A stretch of DNA of 64,000 bases from Colias croceus (GCF_905220415.1 NC_059549.1:6572001-6636000); one strand, 5' to 3'; positions 1 to 12,070 are shown, numbered from the stretch's first letter. The notes: a model not told the origin generated them from the letters alone. Made by a program: numbers and translations.

Positions 1-212
1 GCGTGTAATAGTGCTTGGTGTGTCGTGTTAAATGTAGTCATTTGAAAATCAGTTATACTGTTAGAAATAAAGAAACACTGGTTTAATAATATTTCACTTA
101 CCAATTTAAAATAAAAATATTAATTTGAAACTACATACTTTATAAATTACACTACACTGTTTATTAATCAGTAAATTGAATAAGAGTGAGTAATAATCGT
201 CTCTCCACCCAG

Positions 213-3200
213 ATAATACCAAAATCGATGTCCGAGATACCGCTACTCGGCGGCATGCCACCAGTATCCGGCGCGGGCATGCTCCCGCTGGGCGCGCTGC
301 CCGCGAGCTTGCCGAGCCTGCCCAACCTGCCGCCCAGCACGATGGCGATGAGTGGCCCACCGCCGGCCAGCATACCGCTGCCCGTGCCGAGGATGCCGCC
401 GCCGGGGTACGTGCCCTATACTGTTGACGCTAGGTAATATATTACACGTGGGATAGACGGTGGTGAATTGGTGACCGGTAATACACTCACACTATTATAG
501 TACGTAATTGCAGACCTTATCTAATAATAAATATTTTTTCTGTAATTTTTTTGCATAATTTGGTTGTTACGGCAAGTGCGTTTTAAATGTTTAATTGATC
601 ATGATTTATAAGTGCCAACCATAGATAAAATGATAGTCTTAAAGATAATAGGTATATAATTTTTTAATGTTTTATGCTTCAGAATTATTCACCTTTGAAT
701 AAATAACATTAACTGCGCGTACGCAGGCCGTTACTTTCCGTTATTCTTCATGTGGACGAGTGTATGATGTTTATCACTTAAAAATTTTTCATTATATTTT
801 TTTTTGCAGTCTGGGACCAGGTCTACCCACAGGCATGCCACCCGGCATGCGGCCACCGCTTCCCGCACCATTACCAGGTGAGACAAAACAGATCTTAAAT
901 ATAAACTAAATTAATCCTTCTGGCACTTGGCTTTCGATAACATAAAAACTTGAATTTTTAATATTGTTGTTAAAGCGCCCATCATTGTTATGATTGAAGT
1001 TTACGTATGTACCTATTTACTCGACATCATTCTAATGTGTATTTGTTTGCACACACAGGTGTACAAGCAGACGGTGGTTTAGGGGCGGGCGGTGCGTTAT
1101 TAGGATTCCCGCCTTCGATGCAACCTCACACTTTACAACAATCAGGTAATTTATTAAAAATATATAAAAACAGTATAATAAACAACTGGTTATTATTTAC
1201 CTTGGATTTTTTTCATACACAGAAACCAATCCTAGATTGACCTAGAATGATTAATATTACAACTATGAACAACATAAATTTTTATTTTGAGTATCTATTT
1301 TATTTACCCATTGTTATTATTTCGTACAGGAATGGTGGGCGGTTTCCTAAGTGGGCTGATGGGCATGGGAATGGGCGGTCTCGTGTTGCCGCTGCATCAT
1401 GCACCGTTACCTTCGCAACCGCAGCCGCAGCAACAGGTTAGTATTAGTGTAATAAAATTAACTGCAATTTTAATTTATACAAAAATAATTAAATGTGACT
1501 CCAAAAATGTTTAAAAAGAGTAATAATTATAAATTGTAACAAGTATAACATATTTTGAAGCATATTACAATCTAAAAACAACAACATACAATATAAGTTA
1601 TTAATTTATTATCATTTCTACTAATATTACAACATTCAAAGACATTCAATAGTATTTACAGAAAGCGTTTCTCTTCCAATGTGATTTAAACCTGTATAGA
1701 AATAAGTTTATCTCGTAATAATGCTCTTAACTCATCAATATTATTGTTTATAGCAACAACAGCAACAGCAACAACAACAAGCCAGCTCAGACGTGAGTGG
1801 AGCCGATGACGCAATGGAGTTGGACCCCGAAGATACTCCTACAGACAGTCAAAGCGAAATGCATATACGTGACAATGTGCCTTCTAATATGCATCCTGAT
1901 CAGGTAATATTATTATTAACAAGGACGTTACTTTTTTCCAAATTGATGGTTTTTCAATAATAACAAATCTGCAAACGTATCCATCATCATAATTACGTAC
2001 ATAATATATTTGAGGGCATATTTGTTATAGTAAGATTATATTTTATTTTAGTATTAATTCGCATAGTACATTTACAAAGTATTTGAATTTATACAGAATT
2101 GATACGTCCCTCGATTCTCGCTCACTCTTTAGCAATAAACCATTATTTGAATTTTTAGACTAAACCAGAAAAATTTATTTTGGCATTCTAACATTCAACT
2201 AATCTTTTTACGCAGTTACAAGCGCTGGTCTCGAAGCCACCACCGGCGTTCAACAGCTCAGAACCGCCCCCTGGTTTCAACCCGGACAACTTCGACTCTA
2301 GCCAGCCGCCGCCGGACGACAAACGGGATGAGGATAGACGTGACCGTGACCGGGATAGACGGGATCGGGATAGGGATAGAGAGCGACGGGATCGGGATAG
2401 GAGAGATGGAAGTGGAAGAGATGGCAGTGGAAGGGATGGAAGCGCTAGGGATAGGGAGCCAAGGGGTGGCCGGGATCGCGAGAGGCGGGACGGACGCGAG
2501 CGGGATAGGTTTGTACGCTTTGTGTATAGCTTACAAATGTAGTTACGGGCAGTTTATTTGTCAATGTGAAATACTTTCGTTAAATCACTATATGTAACAC
2601 AATAATAACAAATATTTTGGAGCATTTGGTATTCCCTTTTGATTTCAAGTTTCACAAAATTGCATTGAAAGTAAAAGATTGTTGAAATGCTATTTTTATG
2701 AATGAGGAATAATGAAATACAGTGAAACCTGGTTAAGTGAGACTTCAAGGGACCTGCAATGTCGTTTCACTTAAAGAGGTATTCCACTTACCCAGTGTCT
2801 CAGATATACAATTATACAGGTATAAATAAATATCTGTCTCATTTACAGAGAGTTCCATTAATAGAGGTGAGAATACAGGTTATTTTTCAAATAAACATCT
2901 GTATGATAGTAAAGCGAAACTAAAACTGAAGGTAATTGAAGCTCTAAATTTGTACTTACGTACTTGGAATTACGTGTGGAATTTGTGGGTAGAATAAGGA
3001 TGAGTAAATAAACAATGTTATCTCAGTTACAGAGTTTTATGCATATAAAATTTACTCGCTGTCTCAGTTATAGAGGTAACTATGATGATAAATCGAAAGA
3101 ACAAATCCCAGATATAGAGGTTTACCTCGTCCCACTAACAGAGGTAATTCAGTGCCAAAGTGTTGGGACCTAAGCATGAGTTCCAGTTATGGAGGTTTCT

Positions 3201-6200
3201 CACTTATCCAGGTCCCACTTAACCAAGTTTCACTGTACATGAGCATATCGATTTTGTTATAAACATTTATATAGTTCATTATCTATTTCTATACATTGGA
3301 ACCATCGCGGCCTACCATTAAAATATGGTTAAAAAATTTAACAGTGGTGTAGTTTTTCCAGTATTGCTTATTCCATTATGTTAACAATCTCGTACAATAA
3401 GTTGATTGTATAAACAATACAACAGAGGAGAACGTGACGACCGTCGTGACCGTGACAGAGATCGTGAGCGTGATCGCGGCAGGGAGCGACGTGACCGTGA
3501 CCGCGGACGGGACCGCGACCGTGACAGGGATCGTGACCGTGTCAGTAGAGATGGCAATAATCCGTGAGTATACAATTATGTAACGGCTTTTGTTTATACA
3601 AGTAACATACAGTATAAAATAGTTTTTCTTAAAATTTTGGCTCCGCACTGTATTCCTAACCGTTGAAAGGTTTTGTGGTAATAAGTTTAAAACAATTTGG
3701 AAATTCAGTCAAATACTACATTATTATTTATTATTTATTACTAATTATTTACCTTGTAGCTTATTCAGTTACAATAATTATACATATTGTTAATTATTTC
3801 GAAATTTGTTAGAAATAGTGAATTGAGAAATTATTATATTGTCCCAATCCATATATTATAGCTGTTAAGAGTTTTAAGACCTTGGATGCTTCTTTTAGCC
3901 ATTAGTTATCATTAATTGAAATACACGAATATACATATTATATAGTTCTTATTTACATATTTTTTTATACAGAGAAAGAGGCCGCGACAAGTCGCCACGT
4001 GGCAACGAGCCATCAAACGAGAAGACGCTCCAAGAACGGTTGTGGGAGATGGCCAACGGCAAGGAGATGGAGATGGAAGAAGAGCAGCCCGGAGAGCAGG
4101 GCAGTGACAGCGAGCAGCAGATCGACCTGCCTCCCGCACCACTTGATAATGGTCAGTTGAAGATTTGTGTATAGCGGAGGGATTTTGAGATAGGTCACCA
4201 CATGGCAAATAGTCAACAAACGAAAAGACTTTAAGGGTGCTTTTACACCAGAGATGTGCTGTGCTGCAAAAGTGAAATAGCTATGCTGTGAAACTATGTG
4301 CCCGTTTCCGCTGACGATAAGCATATTATTTATTTTTATTACATATAATAGTGCGAGTAAGATTTGCTATGAAGATGCGCCGCTGCAAACCAGCCGCGCT
4401 AGGAAGATGCTCGAGCTATATAACGTACTGATAGTATACTCCGCTCTGCATATAGCTACACTACTCGCAGCCATCCACAGCACCCATTCATACCATAAAT
4501 GCATAATATGCAACCTTCCATTTAAAAAACATATCTTAGTTGAATCCGATTCCACCAGTGCTAAGCTATATGCGTCAATGAATATGATTTGTGCATATCA
4601 AACGCATAGCAACATAGCATAGCACATCTCTGGTGAAAAAGCACCCTAATGTTGATGTGGTGTGTGCGAGCGAGACATCTTACAATATACAAGTGTTAAT
4701 GAAACAAATAATTAATTTGTGATTCGTCTGTGTTAGATAATATTATTTTGTCATGATTTCTACTCGGCTTGGCAGTGTTTATGTACTGTTTCTTATTATT
4801 TAATCTGACTCCTAATTTAAACTAACCTGTAACCCTAATTAATTATATGACAATTATAATTATACGATATTCCTACATCTATATGTTAGAGACGATTTAC
4901 ATTCAATATTTTTGCTAAAGTATTTAAATTATGCGATTTGTTTTAAGCATGATTTAGGGTACACCGTGTCACGACAGGGACGTGCCCCGCATCCTTTTGA
5001 CTGCTTTTTACATCAAATTTAAATACAAACGAAATCTACACAAACACATATTCTACTATACAGTGGTCCTTGTGTAGATTCTCTGACTACTTTTTTCGAA
5101 AAAAAAGTGTGTAACATCACGTCACAGAATACATAATTATAGTAGCTAAACGCTACAGAACGGCTCTCACACTCACCGCCTCCCGCCAAAATTAAACACT
5201 TACCTCACCCCGCACGATCAGACATGTTATGGTACCCATTTCCCCGCAAGGACGATACCAACGACGTCTTTAGACGAAACGCAACGAAGATTGACAACAT
5301 TAATCAAATTGACTTAAAGCAATTTTATTATTTTGGATTTGTGATTATCGTTTTTCGTAGAAAATGGTTAGATATTGTGCTGTTTACGGATGTATTTCAT
5401 CAGAAAAACGCGAATTTTTTTTTACGCTAGTCACAAATGTGCCAACCATAAAGAGTTGACACACACATTTGCAGTCTCTACAGTGTGACTGTCAAAACTA
5501 TAATTTTGTATGGAGTGTCCGGGGTGTGATCACGTTTAATAAATTTCGTGACTATGTATTCATATTTCAATAAAACAGTCGTATGTTGCGTTGTCGTGAT
5601 CATTTGAACATTATAAAATCACCAAAATGAAAATTCTCGCCCCATTATTATTCAACTATGTATGTTTGTCATACAATTGTTAAATTCCAATTCAAATGTT
5701 AAATTCCTTATGAGACAGGAATTCCAGACACATTTTTGTTATTAGGACAAAGCTTTCGTGAAATGAAAATTTACGTTATGTAATCGTTATAAAAATACTT
5801 TAGTTAGCAATGTATGTTGGCATATCGTTAATAAATATTACAGGGGGTGATAATCAAGCCGAAAACGAGGGCGGATGGACACAGCTGCCTCCACCACGAC
5901 AAATGGCACCGATGTTCAGGGCTGGTGAGTTTATTTATCAATTAATTATTTATCCCAATTTCTTTATAATATGATCCTATTAATGATTCACCTGGGATAT
6001 ACCTGTGATATAACATAGCATGTTGCAAAATTATCACTTTTTATGCCTCAATTAAAAAAGTAATGTTTGACTGTATAATTACCATTTCTAGAATTATAAA
6101 GAGAGGATATTCTATTGTTTGTGTTTGAAATGTAATAAATAGTTAAAACATTCTTCTCCGTGCCCTCAAATACTAGTTTAATTAAATAATTTAAATATCT

Positions 6201-8233
6201 TTTACTAAATACTAAAACACATCTATTAACACAAATCCCTTTGTCTGTCTGAACGCAGTTGGCGTTATTGTCTGGTTTTATTTATTTATACATTATCAAA
6301 ATATTTTCAAATTTTTAAACTTATTTTTCTTTAATGTGCGTTATTTTAACTATTTATAGCCTTATTTTTTCATGCTTTTTGTAGTTATGTATTTATACAG
6401 TGTTATTATTTGCGTAATTGTATTTTATTTTGATCTTATTATTTTTGAAAACTTAGCTCTTGCTATTGAATTATTTTTTTTATGAATCCTTTCAAATTAT
6501 TTTTATTTTATTATTTCTAAGTATCAAACATCAATAAACAAGGATTCAAGCAAATTTTTAATTTGCAGAGCTAAGAATGAGAGGACCTCCGATCAGACCG
6601 CCTGTCAGAGGTATGAATCTCTCTCACTTCATAATTTTTCAGACTGAATTAAATCTGTCGTAGGAAATAAATCTGGTTAAGATAATTTTAATATAAGTAG
6701 ATAGTGCAAATAAAATCACTCGTTATCATGAATATTCGGTCTGAAAAATATAAGCTGGCTTCGACCTTACATCACATAACAATAGAATTTTATATCATTT
6801 CAGGACCGTGGATGGATCAAGGACCAGGAGGCCCAGGTCCGTTTGGACCAAGGTTCAATAATATGGGACCGCCTTTTAATAGACCTCCTTTTGAACGACC
6901 ACCGTTTGAAGGTGGTCCTGGGCCAATGTTTGATAGACCGCCGTTCAATCGAATGCCATTTGATAACCGACCACCGTTCGACGGCCCAAGACCACCATTT
7001 GATGGTCCCAGACCACCGTTTGACGGACCCAGGCCGCCATTTGATGGACCACGGCCACCGTTTGATGGTCCAAGACTACCTTTCGACGGCCCTAAACCGC
7101 GTCCTCCATTCGATGGGCCAAGACCGCCTTTCGATGGTCCACGTCCACCGTTTGATGGCCCAAGACCGCCATTTGACGGTCCTCGACCTCACTTCGATGG
7201 TCCACGACAACCAATTGACGGGCCTAGACCGCCTTTCAATGTTCCAAGACCACCTTTCGATGGTCCCAGACCGCCTTTCGATGGACCGCGACCACCTTTC
7301 GAAGGACCAAGGCAATACGAAGGTTTTGAAGGAGATAGACAGTTTGATGGACCTAGATTTGATGGTCCCCCTGAATACTTTGATAGGAACAGAAGATTTG
7401 ACGAACGCGAACAATTTGAAAGGGGCTGGAATAGAGATAGAGAATGGGACAGGAGAAACGAATGGGATGACAGAAGAAGGGACAGAAGGAGTGCCGGAAA
7501 TATTGAACATGAAGATAGATATAAAAGAGATAGAAACGACAGAAGAAGAAACCATGATGACAGAACAAAACCCCGCGAAGACAGGAATTCGAGACGAGAT
7601 AAAGATAGAAAATCCAGATGGGGAGCTGCTGATGAAAACACAAATCAGAGTGAAGAAGCTGAACAAACGGAAGTTCCAAATAATACGAATGATAATGAAG
7701 CTAACAAATGCGAACAAACTAGTGAGCCTAGTGTTAAGGAAACAAATTCTGTAGAAAAAGATACTAATAATGTAGACTATGACACAAAGTATGTAGAAAA
7801 TGAAAGCAATAATTTAGAATCTAAGGAAAATAGTGTTCCATTAGAAGAAAATACATTAGAAAATAATGTACATGAATCGAATGTCACAGAAAAGGAAGAT
7901 ACTCAAGAATCAAACGATCATGAAATAGAGCATGATAATTTTAATAAAGTAGAAACAAATACTTTTAATGGTAACAGTGAAGATAGCAGAGAGGTAAATG
8001 AGGAAGTTAGTGAATCAGCTAATCTTTACGACGCAAACGATGCTGTAGATACGAGTTTTTCAGTACCGTCAAAAGAAGTACAAGAAAAAATTGAACATGA
8101 ACCCAGCACAGATTCTGCTGACAAGTCGGACGATATATTTAATGATAAAGCGGTGCAGGAAGTGACGCAAAATGAACCAGTACAAGAAAATACTGAAAGT
8201 GAAGTGGCACAAAGCAAAGAAGGTCATCTCTGA
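213..8233 (+). CDS. SCAF4/SCAF8-like RS- and proline-rich RNA-processing factor (5' partial)
   Basis: Eleven exons can be chained in one frame: 213-433, 810-877, 1059-1145, 1330-1436, 1754-1903, 2216-2508, 3426-3563, 3973-4151, 5844-5924, 6569-6610 and 6804-8233. They give 931 residues and all introns are GT..AG. The first exon opens after a pyrimidine-rich AG, so upstream exons lie outside the window. In order, the protein has a Pro/Gly/Met-rich segment, a polyQ tract, an acidic patch (DDAMELDPED), RD/RE-rich repeats, a LQERLWEMANG segment, about 18 PPFDGPR-type heptads, an RD-rich stretch and a long acidic Glu/Asn/Ser tail. This layout resembles the C-terminal half of SCAF4/SCAF8, nuclear proteins that bind phosphorylated RNA polymerase II CTD and control poly(A) site choice. 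Their CID and RRM domains would be upstream and are not seen, so the identity is inferred from composition. A frame break is likely close to the stop. Confidence 0.6.
1418..1780 (+). other. polyglutamine tract split by an intron
   Basis: The Gln run begins at the end of the exon closing at 1436 (PQPQQQ) and resumes at the first codon of the next exon at 1754 with nine more Gln codons. An intron of about 320 bp therefore interrupts a homopolymer. CAA and CAG codons are mixed, which limits slippage. Confidence 0.75.
2720..3235. mobile_element. MITE with TA target duplication (Tc1/mariner/pogo-like)
   Basis: The left end reads CAGTGAAACCTGGTTAAGTG and the reverse complement of the right end reads CAGTGAAACTTGGTTAAGTG. 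Each end is flanked by TA. About seven degenerate copies of a YCAGTTAYAGAGGT-like motif are spread through the body. No transposase is visible, so it is non-autonomous. It sits in an intron of the SCAF-like gene. Confidence 0.75.
4235..4646. mobile_element. MITE with TAA target duplication (PIF/Harbinger-like)
   Basis: Terminal inverted repeats of about 32 bp begin GGGTGCTTTTACACCAGAGA on the left and GGGTGCTTTTTCACCAGAGA as the right reverse complement. TAA flanks both sides (4232-4234 and 4647-4649), which fits the TWA duplication of PIF/Harbinger elements. There is no coding capacity. It lies in an intron of the SCAF-like gene. Confidence 0.75.
4946..5545. mobile_element. degenerate DNA-transposon remnant with a THAP-like fragment
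   Basis: The left end AGCATGATTTAGGGTACACC matches the terminal repeat of the intronic element at 18996-19186 and is preceded by TTA. The right end is not resolved and the end coordinate is approximate. On the plus strand from 5363 a short frame reads MVRYCAVYGC and then SSEKREFFF before a stop. That resembles the start of a THAP zinc-binding domain (C-x4-C near the N-terminus), as found in some transposases. It is far too short to be functional. Confidence 0.4.
6967..7312 (+). repeat. in-frame 21-bp minisatellite encoding PPFDGPR heptads
   Basis: Tandem 21-nt units encode (R)PPFDGP with occasional variants such as LPFDGP, QPIDGP and PPFNVP. One break (PKPRPPFDGP) shifts the register. Third positions vary widely between units, so the amino-acid pattern is better conserved than the DNA. 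It lies within the last exon of the SCAF-like gene. Confidence 0.85.
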
Positions 8234-8339
8234 CAGCGGTGGATCAAGTTTGGATATTTCCAGTGGAATTGATTCGGGTGACGCGTCCGGGCCCGACGTC
8301 ACAAACACACAGCTACGCAGTGTTGCCAGCTCGGAATAG

Positions 8340-8632
8340 TTGCGCGTTGTTCGGGAAAGTCGTTTAATGAATTTTTTTAATATTATTGTTGCTATTTAAA
8401 TGAATCAAAAATATAATTTTGTTGGCATAATAATATAATTTTAATATCACAAATGAGGTCGTCATCAAATGACACCAATAAATTGATGTAATTTATTTAA
8501 CTCGAACTGGTAGCACTGGTGAGCTGCAAATAGTTTAACGCAGATTTATAACGCCAAAGATAATTTTATACAATATACGATTGAAATAAATACCGAGTGC
8601 CTTATTGGTGTTTTGTTTCTGCGGCGGTGAAG
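8340..8632 (+). other. 3' UTR of the SCAF-like gene
   Basis: AT-rich non-coding sequence follows the last possible stop (TAG at 8337-8339). A canonical AATAAA lies at 8477-8482, and another AATAAA-like site lies near 8586. Confidence 0.5.
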
Positions 8633-9013
8633 AGGAACCCGCCCGGGCGCTCAAGTGGAGCGACCCGGGCCAGGTACGGTTGCTATGTTGATACAATACG
8701 CAATACGCACGTCTACAACAATTTTTAATGTTTTTCACGCCCTAACTGAATGTTAGTAAGTTGTAAGTTTTAGTTTCAGTAATTTCAATATTTTTCATTT
8801 ACTTATTGACAAAAAAACAATTGTTGTCGACGAGTGTATATCATTTTTTAAATTATGTCGCAATGGATATATTAGCTTTGTATCAAATTAAGCCTACTTT
8901 TAGCTACCAATATGATCCATTGCAACATAAATTATATCACTAGCAATGTGTGCAAAGGCCTCGACGACGCCGTGCCACCCGAATCAACACTGGAAATAGA
9001 AGATAAGGAATAA
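8633..9013 (+). CDS. possible alternative terminal exons of the SCAF-like gene
   Basis: Two short segments look like spliced coding exons. Segment 8633-8673 follows a pyrimidine-rich AG and ends CAG|GTACGG. Segment 8944-9013 follows CACTAG and ends in TAA, overlapping AATAAA at 9009-9014. Joined, they read RNPPGRSSGATRAS and then NVCKGLDDAVPPESTLEIEDKE, with matching phase at the junction. No clean phase-matched donor in the upstream exon was identified, so attachment to the SCAF-like gene is uncertain. They could also be chance open frames. Confidence 0.3.
8849..8934 (+). ncRNA. candidate microRNA-like hairpin
   Basis: The segment GTCGCAATGGAT near 8858 pairs with ATCCATTGCAAC near 8915, extended on both sides to a stem of about 28 bp with small bulges and a loop of about 24 nt. 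The size fits an insect pre-miRNA. It lies in the putative intron 8674-8943, about 10 nt from its acceptor. I do not recognise a known miRNA seed, so an inverted repeat of transposon origin is an alternative. Confidence 0.35.
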
Positions 9014-9014
9014 A

Positions 9015-10054
9015 ATGGATTCTTCAAGCGTCTTCAGTCGCCAAATTAGGTGTCGACGATACGGCCCATCGTTTAAATCTTTCAGATTAATAGGCTTGAC
9101 CTAGTGTTTATACAATCGTTAGTTAGGTAATTTTAATTTAATATTATGGACTATGATCAATTCATTATTCATTTTTTGTGTTTCATATATCTTGGTGAAG
9201 GTAGAAAAGTTTTATTTTTATTTCATCTAATTACATCGTTAAGATACTAACAAAATCTATATCTTCATTTATGCATAAGGTATTAAAGTAGGAATATTTT
9301 TAAATTACAAATTTAATGATACATTGTTCACTTGATGTAAAATATAATTTTTATTTTAAAATGATTATTATAAATTTATATAGCTGGCTTTGTTTTGTGG
9401 ATAAAATAAGAACACGTTAGTTGGTGTAGTTATAAAGTTAAATTGCATGCTTAAATGTTTGTCATATTTGTGCTTAAATAAAAATTAAAAATACACTGTG
9501 ATTTTTTGATTCTTATTTCAAAACAAAATAGGATCGAAACATGCTGCCTCGTCGAAGTGCCATTTGCACACATTGTTATGTTTGTTTTTTCCTGTTTGCA
9601 TTTCAGCTTTATTTGCAACATTGGCGAGTCCTGTGTAGCTGATTCACAATATCTTCTATTATTATTAAAAAAAATATATGAATTTATCTCAGCTTTTATA
9701 GTGGAAGCAGTATTTTAGTGGAATAAATAAAAATCGTTAATGTTTATAAATATCACTTCCACTTCCTGTAGGTAACTTTTTTATTATATTTTGTAAATTA
9801 TTGTAGATACTCCTACATGCCTCAATTAATTATTATTTAATAATAGGTCGATTAAATAGCTTTTATGCAAACTTTTTTTTAATTTAGGATTTTAGGATCC
9901 TACAGATTATTTGTTCACTTTAAATTATAATTTTAATTTCAATTTCATTAAATTTTTTTCATTAATCGGTCTGTCGGGTAAGACGTATTTTGTAATATAG
10001 GTATAAATACATTTTCATAATATTTTATGGGACATCGATAATACGTAATATAAT
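9015..10054. other. intergenic, AT-rich
   Basis: No supported gene. Possible late poly(A) signals of the upstream gene are present (for example AATAAA near 9477). Short open frames here lack coding composition. Confidence 0.6.
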
Positions 10055-10497
10055 ACGTACGCTGTCGTATAGTCGCCAGCGTAGTGGTCTATAGCATCTG
10101 CACTAGCCACTAGAACTATATAAACGGAAGACGCGGGTTCGAATCCCACATTGCTTAAAATAACGGGAAGTTTTGCTACTCCCCACTGTTCCCTCACTTG
10201 TTTTGTATGCGCAAAAATCTAGCGCCTGAGCCATTTCCACCAAAGCTGATCTGTCGAGGTCCGGGGCGAGGTAAAAGAAGCGATAGGATTGGTTTTTAGA
10301 CATCCCTCGCACATATCTGGTGGAAACGCAGCCTAATATGCTGACACAGGGTTGCTGGTCAAAACTGGCGACAACATATTACTTGCTCAGTGGCGACAAC
10401 GAGCAAACGACCGGGCTCAGTGGCGTGCCATGACTGAGGCCTATGTCCAGCAGTGGACGAGTGTAGGCTGACAATGATGATGATGATGATAATGAAT
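10055..10497 (+). mobile_element. tRNA-headed SINE with ATG-repeat tail
   Basis: A pol III B-box-like GGTTCGAATCCC lies at about 10137 in a tRNA-like head. The 3' part carries the Lepidoptera SINE/LINE tail GAGGCCTATGTCCAGCAGTG and ends in an ATG microsatellite near 10477. A second small element at about 10227-10333 interrupts the body. Confidence 0.65.
10227..10333. mobile_element. small MITE nested in the SINE
   Basis: The left end has GAGCCATTTCCACCAAAGC and the reverse complement of the right end has GGCTGCGTTTCCACCAGA. Its ends resemble those of the element at 4235-4646, which suggests a related family. Confidence 0.5.
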
Positions 10498-11114
10498 AGT
10501 TTTTCAATTCGGACTCGTAGTTCCCTAGATTTTCGCGTTCAACCACAACAAACAAACACAATCTTAAAGGAAAGGGTTTTTTTTATCTGAGGTACTGACT
10601 GCTTAATAATAATAAGGTTGTTTGGTTGCAATACTATCAAAATCAATGTTCATGGAAACATCTCAATTTCATAAAATAGGTTCATATTTTAGGTATGAAC
10701 CTTCTTATTACTTTAGAGGAGGCTCCCTTTCTCATTTCTGGCACTGAGAGACCGGTTACGGTACCTACTAGACGCTAACACAGCCATAACGAGCCGTGCG
10801 CTCTTTGATCGCGTTCGAGCTCGAAAAGTAAGTCTCAATTCTTATTTCGTTTTTATCTAAAGTAATAATTATTGATCTAGAGAAAAAATATCTTGGGATT
10901 CAATAGTAAACTCTATTTTCTTAATGTAAACATTTATTTTAGACATAAAGTCCAAGTAAATCTTTAAAAAAAATGTAATAATCCTTAAAACAGGCATAAT
11001 TTTTGAATGAAAAATGAATCGAGCGAAAATGTTACTGTACATCGAAAGAAAAAGTCCCAATAAATCATATTAAACTAAAGTTCCATTTTGATTGTATGTG
11101 TGCATGTTTCAGAA
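10498..11114. other. intergenic, no gene seen
   Basis: AT-rich sequence. A GC-richer patch near 10745-10830 ends in a donor-like GAAAA|GTAAGT and could be a 5' exon or promoter of the TBCB gene. Nothing else supports this. Confidence 0.35.
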
Positions 11115-11117
11115 TAA

Positions 11118-11311
11118 GTGCTGATTTACACAGGGTCAGTAACTGACTACAAATTGGAGGCAAATCAGTGCTGACCCGAAAAAAAACCCTGTGTAAACAG
11201 ATTTGAAGTCAGTACAGAGGCTTGAAGTCTATGTAAACAGTTAAAGTCAGTCGCGGCGCCGAATTTCGGCGCCGCGACTGATTTGTCTACTGACCCTGTG
11301 TAAATCAGCAT
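11118..11311. mobile_element. MITE with TAA target duplication and a GC-rich inner palindrome
   Basis: Both ends contain TGCTGATTTACACAGGGTCA in inverted orientation and are flanked by TAA. Inside, AGTCGCGGCGCCGAA and its complement form a near-perfect palindrome at about 11246-11283. Confidence 0.7.
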
Positions 11312-11477
11312 TAATAATGCAAATTTGACATAAAATTTAGGGAGCTTCCCCTTATCTCTTTCTAATAGGTATGTATATTTCCAATATACATAGCTGTGCT
11401 CCATCCCGGCTTCGCTTGCGATACATGTTAACGTTATCTCCATTCTCCTCATAAGAACTATCCTCGTGCTTGAAAAT

Positions 11478-11655
11478 CTTAATATATATAAATCTCGTGT
11501 CACAATGTTTGTCTTCAATGGACTCCTAAACCACTTAACCGATTATAATAAAATTCGCACACCATGTGCAGTTCGATCCAACTTGAGAGATAGGATAGTT
11601 TAAATTTCAAATCGTTTTAGTTCGGTTCGGGCGAAGCCGCGGGCGGTAAGCTAGT
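11478..11655 (+). mobile_element. Helitron-like (Lep1-type) element, copy 1
   Basis: It begins TTAATATATATAAATCTCGT and ends with the GC-rich palindrome GCGAAGCCGCGGGCGG followed by CTAGT. That structure is typical of Helitron 3' ends and matches non-autonomous Lepidoptera elements. It abuts copy 2 directly. Confidence 0.7.
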
Positions 11656-11838
11656 CTTAATATATATAAATCTCGTGTCACAATGTTTGTCCACAATGGA
11701 CTCCTAAACCACATAACCGATTATAATAAAATTCGCACACCATGTGCAGTTCGATCCAACTTGAGAGATAGGATAGTTTTTATGAAAAAAAACGTAAACA
11801 TGTAGGTACCACGCGCGAAGCCAGGGCGAACCGCTAGT
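11656..11838 (+). mobile_element. Helitron-like element, copy 2
   Basis: It has the same 5' sequence as copy 1 and ends CCGCTAGT. It differs from copy 3 at only about three sites by eye, which indicates recent activity or duplication. Confidence 0.7.
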
Positions 11839-12070
11839 ATTATTAAAAAAAAAAAAATAACGAATTGTTGAAACCTTTACCGTTGAGAGACCTCTCGCTC
11901 AGACCTGAGACCACTTTTAGTTCGTTTCCGCCTAGAACACGCATATATGGAAAAAGTAAGCCTAAGTTTAAAGCAATTATATAGGTACTTAATTGATTTT
12001 AACATTTTAACAAATATTTTTAGTGCACTGTCTTGTCACAGACCAAGTAGGTAATAATTTATTAATCTTT

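Noticed and set aside
3376..3648. Minus-strand Arg/Ser- and Thr/Val-rich frames
   Set aside because: They lie opposite the RD-repeat exon 3426-3563 and have no splice or start support.
4296..4622. 108-residue plus-strand open frame
   Set aside because: It lies inside the MITE at 4235-4646 and has no protein-like features beyond chance.
7076..7717. Long minus-strand open frames opposite the last SCAF-like exon
   Set aside because: They are shadows of the repetitive RD and PPFDGP coding sequence on the plus strand.
10073..10155. Possible tRNA gene
   Set aside because: There is a good B box but no complete cloverleaf, and a SINE tail follows, so it is a SINE head.
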